DNA from: a virus | Virus record (IMG/VR): IMGVR_UViG_3300025306_000010 | Span: 1 to 22,344 of that record | Length of the DNA stretch: 22,344 bases | Direction: 5' to 3' (one strand) | Shown here: positions 7,614 through 14,822 of the stretch, in pieces | Layout of the letters: every line of letters begins with the position of its first letter | Numbering within the stretch: the stretch's first letter is position 1 | The notes under the pieces: generated by a model | Seen by the model: the letters and a program-made list of their open reading frames with translations, nothing else | Told to the model about the DNA's origin: nothing | The model's database searches: none | Position numbers and translations under genes: made by a program

Positions 7614-8522
7614 CTATGGGAATGTAACCCATCCCTCGCAAAACAGCCACATCGGCAGGTCATCAGTCATCATGCCGTCCCAGGTCGAATGCGGCGGAAT
7701 GTAGTTTCTAAGACAGTGCGTGTTCTCGGTTGGTTTAGCATAAACCACGTGCTCCAGAAAATAATAACTCAGGTCTGTGACGATCCCATTATACTCGCTG
7801 GGCAGGGACATGGATACCAAAACAGTGACCGGGTTGTCAGATGGCAGTTGCGACCAACGTCCCTCGTTTTCCTGGCCGCCGTATCTCGCCATGTGCCAGG
7901 CTACTGCAGTGTCAAAGTCCACTTCTACAGCCGCCCGCCTCAGCACTATTATGCCATACAGGTCGTTCCGCCTGGCGCAATCGGCCACGAGGAACGGCCC
8001 CTCCCAGTCCCATCCTACACGCTGCAGCCAGGCATCGTGGCCTATTTCCGAGCAAAACGGGAGCGCTACCGCACCGACATATTTTACTCTATCATAAACA
8101 AGACCTCGGTATTCTACCTGCGCATCCATCACCTGAGGTGCATAAAACTCTGCTAACCCCACCGATGTTTCAGGCATCCTCATAAATTGGCTTGCGGTCG
8201 TTGGTAGACCTGGTACCCAACCTTCCCCGTACCACCAATAACCGTTGTAGGCGTTGCCATCGCCAGGGGGCAATTCTGTAATCCAAGTCGGGGTCGGCTT
8301 GGGGGTCAGGATTGGGGACAGTGTAGGCGTGGACGTGATGACGGGAATCGGGGTGGAAGTAGCAGTCATTGTAGGTACCTTAGCCGTGAGCGCTTGTGCG
8401 GTAGGTGTAGGCGCCTGTATTGGCGCGGCGTCTGGGAAGCGCATGGATCCTACCCACCCTGTGATTACAAGGAACACCAGAAGCGTTATCAGGAACCTGG
8501 TCGCAAGTATAGTGTGTCTCAT
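7614..8522 (-). CDS. Membrane-anchored exported protein with a Thr/Pro-rich linker
   Basis: This 302-residue protein starts at ATG 8522. A hydrophobic anchor or signal at about 8-26 (RFLITLLVFLVITGWVGS) is followed by a Thr/Pro/Ser linker at about 33-80 (repeated TSTPxP, TPKPTPTW). A globular domain follows (about 85-302) with cysteines, including ALPFCSEIGHDAWLQRVGW, GPFLVADCARRND and VEVDFDTAVAWHM. Such linkers are frequent in exported proteins of Chloroflexota. The domain family is not identified. It lies between a distal tail protein and the endolysin, so a surface role during lysis or infection is possible. Confidence 0.6.
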   Translation of the reverse strand: MRHTILATRFLITLLVFLVITGWVGSMRFPDAAPIQAPTPTAQALTAKVPTMTATSTPIPVITSTPTLSPILTPKPTPTWITELPPGDGNAYNGYWWYGEGWVPGLPTTASQFMRMPETSVGLAEFYAPQVMDAQVEYRGLVYDRVKYVGAVALPFCSEIGHDAWLQRVGWDWEGPFLVADCARRNDLYGIIVLRRAAVEVDFDTAVAWHMARYGGQENEGRWSQLPSDNPVTVLVSMSLPSEYNGIVTDLSYYFLEHVVYAKPTENTHCLRNYIPPHSTWDGMMTDDLPMWLFCEGWVTFP

Positions 8523-8526
8523 AACA

Positions 8527-9051
8527 TCATCCGATTGCCAACTGCCACTCCAGCGTCAGGTCATTCGACCCCGCTGAATTATCGTAGCTCAGTAGAAAGT
8601 GAGACAGCATAGTCCCAGAGTTTGGAGTGATTGATGCGGTCGCTCCGCCAAACACACCGCACTCTTTGATAAAGAAGGTGCTCTCCGAAGCCAGGTAGAA
8701 AGCGTCCAGAGTCAGAGTGCTGACAGTGCGGACCCGGGTTGACCAGGCTTTGCGCGCCACTTCGGTGGTCAAGAGAACATCGGCAACATTCGGGGCAGTG
8801 ATACCGGTGCCAATTGCATGGTAGGTCAGTCCAACCGTTTCAACCCCGATCAGCAGGTCGCCTACCAGTCCTTTTCCAAGCGTCACAATCAGGTTGCGGA
8901 CTTTGACCATGTCTACCAGGCAGCCATCAGCAATTGCATAATACTTGGCTTGCGGATAAGAAAGACCTGCCCGCATCCTGGCGGGGATCTCGTCTCTCTT
9001 CCAGGCCAGCAGGGTACAGCGCCCGTGCAGCTCCAGGTTATCTTTTACCAT
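8527..9051 (-). CDS. Distal tail / minor structural protein
   Basis: This 174-residue protein starts at ATG 9051-9049, with GGAG 6 bases upstream and one base after the hub gene's stop; the upstream in-frame start at 9093 is inside that gene. The C-terminal half follows a pattern seen in many phage minor tail proteins: YHAIGTGITAPNVADVLLTTEVARK, then SESTFFIKECGVFGG and SHFLLSYDNSAGSNDLTLEW. It is probably a virion component at the tail tip or a fibre attachment. The exact role is unknown. Confidence 0.65.
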   Translation of the reverse strand: MVKDNLELHGRCTLLAWKRDEIPARMRAGLSYPQAKYYAIADGCLVDMVKVRNLIVTLGKGLVGDLLIGVETVGLTYHAIGTGITAPNVADVLLTTEVARKAWSTRVRTVSTLTLDAFYLASESTFFIKECGVFGGATASITPNSGTMLSHFLLSYDNSAGSNDLTLEWQLAIG

Positions 9052-9052
9052 A

Positions 9053-10618
9053 TCAGCTCCATTTCGCAAAATCCCATCTGGCATTGTCAGCATCTACTCC
9101 CCACTTATATGCGCCCGCGTGAGTTGTCGGAGCGAACGTAGACTCGGCCAAGGCAAGAGATTCCGAGGTGGGGATTATCTCGTCGAGCACATCATCTTCC
9201 CTCCAGACAGGAGGGGGGCTGGCATTTCGAGCCACTTTGATAATAAAGTCAATCAGGTCCAGGCGATACATCCCAACTTTCACGCTCCAGGTGGCGTAAC
9301 CTCCCGTGATGAATTTGCATGATACTCTCTGGATCAAGAACGTACTTGATATCGAAAGATTCGGATTAATAACCCCCATTAGCATCCCGGAAAACAGGCC
9401 GGGCTGGTAAACATCAAAGCTGATGGCGTTGCTACCCAGCGACTTGGCTATTAATACCCCCTGCGCGGCTAACCTGCCCGTCTCTTTATCAATGATGTCT
9501 GGATTGACAATTAGCCCGTCGAAATATTTGCTATTATAAAAAGCATAAGACGCCGCATCTGAATACCTGGATCGCAAGGGTATCTCATACCGGCAGGCGA
9601 TTTTGATGGCGTTGGTCAAGGCGGGCCAGTTGGATTGCTGCTCCAGAACCTTCTCGTTATAGTAAAACAGAACATCTGTGGCAGCAGCCAGCGCGTCAAT
9701 ATAGCCAACCTTGACCGTCATCGGCGTCCAGATTGGGACGCCCACCGTGCCATCGTTTCGCCAGACCTGGATCCCCGTAGCTCCACCAGATTGCTCGTGC
9801 AAGAAGAATGGCAGGATCGCTCTTGCATCCTGTCCGGTGCCCTGGATGTAAATCGTGGCATTTTCTGATAGATACTTTCCACCCACCACCTCGACTCTAT
9901 TAATAACTCCAGTACCATCCATGTTCTTGGTCATGTTCCCAAATGGCATGGTAGTTACCATGTCCGGGTCTGAGGATGCCGAGAATGGGGCTGCGTTAAG
10001 ACTGGCCTGGAAGAAATGAAGATAGCGGTCGTAATCAATGTGCCAGTCTCCCCCAGCACTATCAGCCAACTGGTCGAGCACCTGGCGCAGAGTCGTTCGG
10101 TTGAAACGGACACGCGGGTAGGTTTTCAAAGCAAGAACCCAGGGAGAGATAGATATATAAGGCCAGTAGGCCCCAAAGAAATACTGGATTATTGCCGCAT
10201 CGGTGACTGGAGTAATCCACTCTTTCGTAACGTAGATGTGGTCCAGGTAACACGCGTAGTCGGCACAACCGATCGTGGCATCTATTCGCAGGCCCCCGCC
10301 AGCATTGGCATTGTCAATCGTCTGGACATACCCACCAAAGATGGAGGTCAATCCATCGTAAATCTTGACCTCATCCCACTCTTTCACGACCACGCCAGAT
10401 GTAGCCAAATCTGTAATCACGAAATGGCAGGTATCAACCTGCCTGGTCAGGACGCTTGACACAGAAATGGACTCTGCCAAAACATGGTCGGTGACATCAT
10501 ACCCGTTGAGCAATATCTTTAGCTGAGCTGGGCGTGGGTACGATCCAGCGTAAACGGGCGCAGTGGAGTAAACCGCTGTCCCATAGACAAAAGAAGAACC
10601 ATAAAACGATATAGTCAC
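9053..10618 (-). CDS. Tail hub / baseplate-type protein
   Basis: This 521-residue protein starts at GTG 10618-10616, with a weak AAGGG upstream. Early residues (QLKILLNGYDVTDHVLAESISVSS, residues about 32-55) and WDEVKIYDGLTSIFGGYVQTID look like the β-rich first domain of phage tail hub proteins. The central region has RFNRTTLRQVLDQLADSAGGDWHIDYDRYLHF, typical of gp27/hub-like proteins. A long C-terminal extension ends in an Ala/Trp-rich segment. In a siphovirus this protein would form the ring at the tail tip. The call rests on pattern and position after the fibre/DGR block. Confidence 0.65.
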   Translation of the reverse strand: MTISFYGSSFVYGTAVYSTAPVYAGSYPRPAQLKILLNGYDVTDHVLAESISVSSVLTRQVDTCHFVITDLATSGVVVKEWDEVKIYDGLTSIFGGYVQTIDNANAGGGLRIDATIGCADYACYLDHIYVTKEWITPVTDAAIIQYFFGAYWPYISISPWVLALKTYPRVRFNRTTLRQVLDQLADSAGGDWHIDYDRYLHFFQASLNAAPFSASSDPDMVTTMPFGNMTKNMDGTGVINRVEVVGGKYLSENATIYIQGTGQDARAILPFFLHEQSGGATGIQVWRNDGTVGVPIWTPMTVKVGYIDALAAATDVLFYYNEKVLEQQSNWPALTNAIKIACRYEIPLRSRYSDAASYAFYNSKYFDGLIVNPDIIDKETGRLAAQGVLIAKSLGSNAISFDVYQPGLFSGMLMGVINPNLSISSTFLIQRVSCKFITGGYATWSVKVGMYRLDLIDFIIKVARNASPPPVWREDDVLDEIIPTSESLALAESTFAPTTHAGAYKWGVDADNARWDFAKWS

Positions 10619-10742
10619 ATTAGCCCTTCGGCAACGGTATTTTGCTCTACATCCCTAACTGTTTTAGCGGTGCGAGAATAATCACAGCCCATCACAAAGC
10701 ATCGGCGCTCGATCAGTGGAACACGACAAACCCGCTTTAGGT

Positions 10743-11165
10743 TTATTCCAGCGTGCCCCGTGCGAGCCAGTATTGCACCCGCGCCATTTTTTTGACAATT
10801 GCACGCAACTTTATCACCGTATCCGCCGCGTCAATTGCATTACTGACGGCCAGCCAAGTGGGGAGATTGTCAATTACTGCCTGCTTTCTTTGCGCAATAA
10901 GCAGAGAAGCGGCCTGCAATAATGCACTGCTAACATCCGATATGTTTCCGTCCCCGTCGTAAATCAGTTTTGCCACAGCGTTCCCAAGTTCTGGATCCGC
11001 GTTTTCGTCCAGGTTGATAACGCCCTGGGTAGCAGGCGGAATGTTATATCGGCCGCCAGGCAACACATTGAGAAAGCCATCAGCCACAAACGTTTCCGGA
11101 TTGAGGCACGTGCCTGTCATGAAGCGTTTCAGATTCCCGGAAGTTTTATCGTAAACGATTATCAT
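10743..11165 (-). CDS. Phage structural-region protein of unknown function
   Basis: This 140-residue protein starts at ATG 11165-11163, overlapping the previous stop (ATGA) and preceded by AGGAG. It begins IIVYDKTSGNLKRFMTGTCLNP. The C-terminal half is helical (about 80-138: SALLQAASLLIAQRKQAVID and following). No family is recognised. Near the end, codons 125-126 (Lys-Lys) lie in a run of seven A on the coding strand (10787-10793). The -1 frame stays open for more than 50 further codons to a TGA just before the hub gene, so a longer product is possible. Confidence 0.65.
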   Translation of the reverse strand: MIIVYDKTSGNLKRFMTGTCLNPETFVADGFLNVLPGGRYNIPPATQGVINLDENADPELGNAVAKLIYDGDGNISDVSSALLQAASLLIAQRKQAVIDNLPTWLAVSNAIDAADTVIKLRAIVKKMARVQYWLARGTLE

Positions 11166-11536
11166 TTTTGACTCCTGTTTTGACTAGCCAGCCATCCGCC
11201 CAGCGTCACGGCGCCACCGCTGAATGCCAGGCCATAGACAATTGCCTGCATAGTGATGCCATGCAGGATAAATGCGATCCCGATCCCGGCCCAAACTGAC
11301 ACACAAACCACACAGGTCAGGCCGAGAGCCAACCATCGCCGAAAGAAAGATAATTTTACGGGAGGGTTGTTGCTCATAAATAGCGACAGTTCTTGGGGCG
11401 ACAATCCCTCAGGCGGCACGGGGCGCTTAGTGAGCCAATATCGGAACGGTTCTGAGATCGTGTCCTGCGCAACGATCTGCGCAAAACGGTAAGTTCCGAA
11501 AACCCCAACAAGCAGTAATATGATATTTATTGTCAT
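11162..11536 (-). CDS. DUF1360-like small membrane protein
   Basis: This 124-residue protein starts at ATG 11536-11534, overlapping the RT stop (ATGA). The pattern matches DUF1360: FGTYRFAQIVAQDTISEPFRYWL near residues 13-36, and a later ALGLTCVVCVSVWAGIGIAFIL with paired cysteines. Hydrophobic segments lie at about 3-18, 75-95 and 98-118. The family is found in phages and bacteria and its function is unknown to me. It sits directly after the RT, translationally coupled to it, and overlaps the next gene in the same way. Confidence 0.75.
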   Translation of the reverse strand: MTINIILLLVGVFGTYRFAQIVAQDTISEPFRYWLTKRPVPPEGLSPQELSLFMSNNPPVKLSFFRRWLALGLTCVVCVSVWAGIGIAFILHGITMQAIVYGLAFSGGAVTLGGWLASQNRSQK

Positions 11537-12564
11537 CCGATGCTCCATTTCACGCTGTTGAATAAGGATTTTCGCAGATGCCACGTCTGCGCATAACTTG
11601 CATGAGCCGCCCAGGATCTCAGGCGCTCTCCTACTGATGCCGCATCCTCGAAGCCACTGCGATACAGGTGCGCCAGCCAGTGTACCATGCGAGCAGCACG
11701 GACCACGTTGTGGCGTGCCAGACGGCGCACTCCGGGCTGCAACACTCGAAACCCAAGCCAGTTGATACCAGCCCTGGCTGGGCTCAGCATAGTACGGGTT
11801 GGGTTGAGGATCAGACCTAACCCATCCAAGAAAACGACGATAGCCTCCCGCCACTGATGCAACTGTTCTTTCGAGTTCGAGAAGATCGCAAAGTCGTCCA
11901 TGTAACGAACGTAGCTGTGAATGCCCAGGTGCTCTTTCGCAAAATGATCTACCTGGTCCAGGTATATGTTTGCGAATAACTGTGAAGTGAGATTTCCGAT
12001 TGGAATGCCAGTATTGGGAGTTGCGCCGGTGCTGATGCTGTTCACGATCGTCTCGACCAGCCGTTTCATTTCCGGCTCACGCAGCCTGCGGTTGACCAGT
12101 TCGATCAGTTTGTCGTGCGGGATATTGAAGAAGAATTTACTGATATCCAGGCGCAAGATAAATGCCGGGCCGGTGACCTCGCACGCCCGCCAGTGGTGAT
12201 CCAGCGCTCGAAGGGCCATGTGCGTGCCTTTTCCCACCCGGCAAGCGTAGTTATCCGAGATCATGGCCCGGTCGAAGATCGGCTCGATCGCAGCAACCAG
12301 GCTGTGATGCACGATCCGGTCCCTGAATGCCGCCGCATATATCTTGCGTGGCTTCGGGTCAATGATCGAGAAACTCCGATAGCCGCTGGGTTTATAACTC
12401 CCGTCTCGCAGTTCCTGGCGCAGTTTTGTGAGTTGGCTCTCTAGATCATAGGCCAGCGAAGCCATTGCCGATGAATTGCGTTTGCAGCGCCGGGCACGTC
12501 GATATGCCAGGTAGAGTTGTTCTGTGTCTGTGACATGCTCCCAGAGGTTGCCGTAAGTTTTCAT
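11533..12564 (-). CDS. DGR reverse transcriptase
   Basis: This 343-residue protein starts at ATG 12564, chosen because the conserved N-terminus (MKTYGNLWEHVTDTEQLYLAYRRAR) begins there; the frame stays open to 12996, but that part is a shadow of TR and avd. RT motifs: LRLDISKFFFNI (137-148, Asp140), GIPIGNLTSQLFANIYLD (186-203) with the IGxxxSQ signature of DGR and related RTs, and the catalytic YMDD at 221-224. It copies TR RNA into cDNA with errors opposite adenines, for transfer to the VR. Its start overlaps the stop of the TR-spanning frame and its stop overlaps the DUF1360 gene. Confidence 0.95.
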   Translation of the reverse strand: MKTYGNLWEHVTDTEQLYLAYRRARRCKRNSSAMASLAYDLESQLTKLRQELRDGSYKPSGYRSFSIIDPKPRKIYAAAFRDRIVHHSLVAAIEPIFDRAMISDNYACRVGKGTHMALRALDHHWRACEVTGPAFILRLDISKFFFNIPHDKLIELVNRRLREPEMKRLVETIVNSISTGATPNTGIPIGNLTSQLFANIYLDQVDHFAKEHLGIHSYVRYMDDFAIFSNSKEQLHQWREAIVVFLDGLGLILNPTRTMLSPARAGINWLGFRVLQPGVRRLARHNVVRAARMVHWLAHLYRSGFEDAASVGERLRSWAAHASYAQTWHLRKSLFNSVKWSIG

Positions 12565-12872
12565 AGCACCTGCCCCATGAAGGAGTGCTCGACGGGAGCG
12601 TTGGCGCACCGCGCTACTAACCCCCGTCGCGCGGTGATCTTCGGCCCAGCTTGCGGGCACGGGGTCGGACCGAGTCTCTCTCGGGGCTGGCGCACTAGCC
12701 TTGACCGGTGCGCATCCGCCCAATATGGAGGCTTGGAGCAGCAACGAAAGCCGATGTTCGTGTTGACGTTCCGAGGCGAGTTGTTGCCGTTGACATACCA
12801 GCCACCCGCGTTGACCGAGTTGTTCCAGTTGCCACCGCGGATGAGGGCGCGTAAGGTCCTGACCCCAGTCAT
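12561..12872 (-). other. Open reading frame spanning the TR, coupled to avd and RT
   Basis: A frame of 103 codons runs from ATG 12872 (overlapping the avd stop as ATGA) to TGA 12561 (overlapping the RT start as ATGA). Its first 46 residues are the TR read in the VR frame and end in GFRCCS. The last part (KPPYWADAHRSRLVRQPRER and on) matches nothing I know. It is not an independent lectin or FGE gene. It may be translated only to couple avd and RT, or be an ORF kept open because the TR mirrors coding sequence. Confidence 0.5.
12735..12851 (-). repeat. DGR template repeat (TR)
   Basis: A 117-base segment is nearly identical to 13308-13424, at a constant offset of 573. Twelve bases differ, all of them A in the TR on the coding strand: plus positions 12755, 12763, 12782, 12790, 12791, 12796, 12811, 12812, 12823, 12824, 12829, 12830. 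There are 24 adenines in the TR, so half are substituted, and none of the 93 other positions is. Four Asn AAC codons became Leu CTC by double substitution. It lies between avd and the RT. Confidence 0.97.
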
Positions 12873-13252
12873 ACAGCATGCTCCAGGTAATAATTGTGCG
12901 GCACGCTTTTATCAAGCGTGGCTCGCAACCAGCCCCAGAGCAGCCGACCGACTTCATCGAGTAACCCGGCAGCGTATTCGTACTGCCGAAAGGCAATGAA
13001 TTTGAGCTCCATCGCCAGGCGAATTAGTGTTTTGAGTTGCCGCAGCTTCACCACCAGCTCAGCCAGTGTGGCCGTCTTGCTTTGTTCAGCATTGGCCTGA
13101 ATTGCTCCCAACATAATCTCCGTGGCCAGCTTCTGTGTTTGCTCACCCAGTACGTAGCGCTGTGTTTTAGGGTAGTTGGCTACAACCGGATAAAGCCATT
13201 TGCAAAACTGGTACAGGCGATCGTGAATGATGAGGTGCTGCTTTTCTGCCAT
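12869..13252 (-). CDS. avd: DGR accessory variability determinant (Avd-like four-helix protein)
   Basis: This 127-residue protein starts at ATG 13252-13250. It is almost entirely helical with conserved Avd features: IIHDRLYQFCKWLYPVVANYPKTQRYVLG at the N-terminus and YEYAAGLLDEVGRLLWGWLRA near the end. Avd proteins form a barrel-shaped pentamer, bind the RT and are required for mutagenic retrohoming. Position between the VR gene and the TR is the classic order. The ATG has no good ribosome binding site (CTTAAACG upstream), unlike neighbouring genes, so translation may be weak. Its stop overlaps the next frame as ATGA. Confidence 0.93.
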   Translation of the reverse strand: MAEKQHLIIHDRLYQFCKWLYPVVANYPKTQRYVLGEQTQKLATEIMLGAIQANAEQSKTATLAELVVKLRQLKTLIRLAMELKFIAFRQYEYAAGLLDEVGRLLWGWLRATLDKSVPHNYYLEHAV

Positions 13253-13304
13253 CGTTTAAGTCCACAGATTACAGATTGTCAGATTACAGATTTCAGGAGA
13301 GAGC
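13253..13304 (-). repeat. Tandem 13-bp direct repeat downstream of the VR
   Basis: CAGATTACAGATT occurs at 13265-13277 and 13280-13292 on the plus strand, 15 bases apart. The gap lies between the end of the variable repeat and avd, where other DGRs carry a hairpin needed for efficient homing. I see no clear hairpin here, so the direct repeat may have another role or none. Confidence 0.5.
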
Positions 13305-13327
13305 CTAGGAGCAGCAACGAAAGCCGA
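13301..13327 (-). other. Initiation of mutagenic homing (IMH)-like end of the VR
   Basis: The 3' end of the VR on the coding strand (13308-13327, about TCGGCTTTCGTTGCTGCTCC) has no adenine and is identical to the TR. Just beyond, bases 13301-13307 align with 12728-12734 but differ at two places (13304, 13307). That is comparable to the IMH/IMH* mismatch that makes transfer directional in BPP-1. The stop codon TAG of the target is one of these differences; the TR reads AAG there. Confidence 0.65.
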
Positions 13328-14381
13328 GGTTCGTGCTGACGTTCCGAGGCGAGTAGTTGCCGAGGACAAACCAGCCACCCGCGAGGACCGAGTTGAGCCA
13401 GAGGCCACCGCGGATGAGGGCGCGAGGCCCCTGATGTGCGTCAGGGCCTGCGTTGACTCCGAATGCGGTGTAGGCCTCTCCGCCTTCACTCTCGTTGGTC
13501 CAGGTTCCGGCTTCGTTTGTGTACGCCCAGCCGTTTTGATCAGCCGCCACGTCGGTGACCATTGACCAGGTCGCAACACGCTCAAGAACATTTCCGACCA
13601 TGTCGTAGCAGCCTAATGTGGACACGCAATTCGGCAAAGTCCCGGTGGCGTGGCTGCCGGCATTGGCTGCCGCGGTCCAGCAGTTGTCGTTATTGTTCGC
13701 TCCTGGAGGCGTCCCAAACACAGCCATGCTCCACTCCTCGTTCGAGCACAGCCGTTTACCTGCGTTCATACAAGCCTTGTACTGCTGAAAATATGTTCCT
13801 GAGACCCACGGCGTGGCGTTGTAGGCTGATGCTGCGGCGTTGCCAGCGTGGACAGCCTTGCCCGTTCCGCCAGAGTCACTGGCGATGTAAATATCGATCA
13901 TCCAGCTTGAACCGGGGAATTGAAGCATCCCTGGCTTGGGGCCTTTCTCTGGATAGTCTACATCCGCATCGCTGCGTGCGCTACCGATGGAATACCGCAA
14001 GATGGCGCTTCCTACATTGTTGTGGAACCAGCCGATGAGTCGGAAATTGGCATATCCGGTCGGGGCGGTAGCGCTGAGCGAAATGATGGCGTCGAATTGA
14101 CCAGGCACTGCCCCAGGCACGGCATGGACAAAGTAATCCTTCCCGGCGGCCTCCGCGCCGGTATCGAGATTCGCAAATGTCACGTTAAAAGCAGCGGCAC
14201 GGTCATACGCCACCCCGTTGATAATCAGTCCGCCAATGCCGATGCTTATAGTGGATACATCTACCCAAGACAGAAAGCACTTATGCTTACCCGTCGTCAT
14301 TACAATGTCTGCTCGTAAACTATTATACTGGGTAGCTAAAATTCCTCCGCCTGCTGCTACATCTGCTGAGTGAATAGTCAT
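13305..14381 (-). CDS. DGR target: FGE/C-type-lectin-like tail receptor-binding protein
   Basis: This 358-residue protein starts at ATG 14381, with AGGAG 8 bases upstream. Residues 1-150 are β-rich and virion-like (IGGLIINGVAYDRAAAFNVT, YANFRLIGWFH), probably the attachment part. Residues about 155-358 fit the FGE-sulfatase/SUMF1 fold used as a C-type-lectin scaffold by DGR targets: GKRLCSNEEWSMAVFG (209-223), GCYDMVGNVLERVATW (257-272), RALIRGG (320-326) and the terminal GFRCCS. The variable residues lie in the last 39. It should bind host surface ligands at the tail tip. It follows the 14394 fibre-type gene and precedes avd in one operon. Confidence 0.92.
   Translation of the reverse strand: MTIHSADVAAGGGILATQYNSLRADIVMTTGKHKCFLSWVDVSTISIGIGGLIINGVAYDRAAAFNVTFANLDTGAEAAGKDYFVHAVPGAVPGQFDAIISLSATAPTGYANFRLIGWFHNNVGSAILRYSIGSARSDADVDYPEKGPKPGMLQFPGSSWMIDIYIASDSGGTGKAVHAGNAAASAYNATPWVSGTYFQQYKACMNAGKRLCSNEEWSMAVFGTPPGANNNDNCWTAAANAGSHATGTLPNCVSTLGCYDMVGNVLERVATWSMVTDVAADQNGWAYTNEAGTWTNESEGGEAYTAFGVNAGPDAHQGPRALIRGGLWLNSVLAGGWFVLGNYSPRNVSTNLGFRCCS
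13308..13424 (-). repeat. DGR variable repeat (VR)
   Basis: This is the last 117 bases before the target's stop. Compared with the TR it changes eight residues: Leu327, Leu329, Leu333, Phe338, Leu340, Tyr343, Ser349 and Leu352 (TR: Asn, Asn, Asn, Tyr, Asn, Asn, Asn, Ile). Unchanged AAC codons (for example Asn330, 342, 347, 351) remain as further mutable sites. Confidence 0.97.
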
Positions 14382-14393
14382 ATTATTCTCCTA

Positions 14394-14813
14394 TTAAGAC
14401 CATGTGGCGCCGACTGTGGCCCACTGGTTGGATCCGTCTGATAAAAGTATCTGCGTTCCCAGGGGCGGTATGTAACACAATACCGCCGCAGCGGGGGTCT
14501 TGATTGTGAGCGTGAAAGTTGCGCTCCTGTTGAGAATATAAAAAAGGTGATTTGTGGTAGCCAGGGCCGGCAAGGTCACGTCTCTGGCCGCAGTCGGTGA
14601 ATAAGACTGGATCGGATAATCGGCATCCACCAGCACCTTGTTGCCAGCAAGACTTTGCACATTCCCGGCGCCGGCAGTTCCTGGATATATCCCAACAGCG
14701 GTCTCGATGGCCGTGACCTCAGCCTGTAGGTCGCCTACATGAGCAGCCAGGATGACATCGCCGTCTGCTTTGGTTGTAAATGTTTTTATTGCACCAGGAA
14801 AAGAGGCAGGCAT
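14394..14813 (-). CDS. Tail fibre-type / structural protein
   Basis: This 139-residue protein starts at ATG 14813, with AAGGAG 5 bases upstream. The N-terminus (MPASFPGAIKTFTTKADGDVILAAHVGDLQAEVTAIETAVG) has a pattern frequent in phage tail fibre or capsid-decoration proteins, in which a DLQxEVTAIE helix probably trimerises. The C-terminal half is β-rich (LFYILNRSATFTLTIKTP). It lies between the tape measure and the DGR target and may anchor the target protein. The role is inferred from position. Confidence 0.6.
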   Translation of the reverse strand: MPASFPGAIKTFTTKADGDVILAAHVGDLQAEVTAIETAVGIYPGTAGAGNVQSLAGNKVLVDADYPIQSYSPTAARDVTLPALATTNHLFYILNRSATFTLTIKTPAAAVLCYIPPLGTQILLSDGSNQWATVGATWS

Positions 14814-14822
14814 AAGGACTCC

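Noticed and set aside
12735-12851. The TR as a second lectin/FGE protein gene
   Set aside because: Only the last 39 residues of the fold are present. The adenine-specific difference pattern shows it is a template.
12565-12996. N-terminal extension of the RT frame (487 residues)
   Set aside because: This part covers avd and the TR in another frame. The conserved RT N-terminus begins at ATG 12564.
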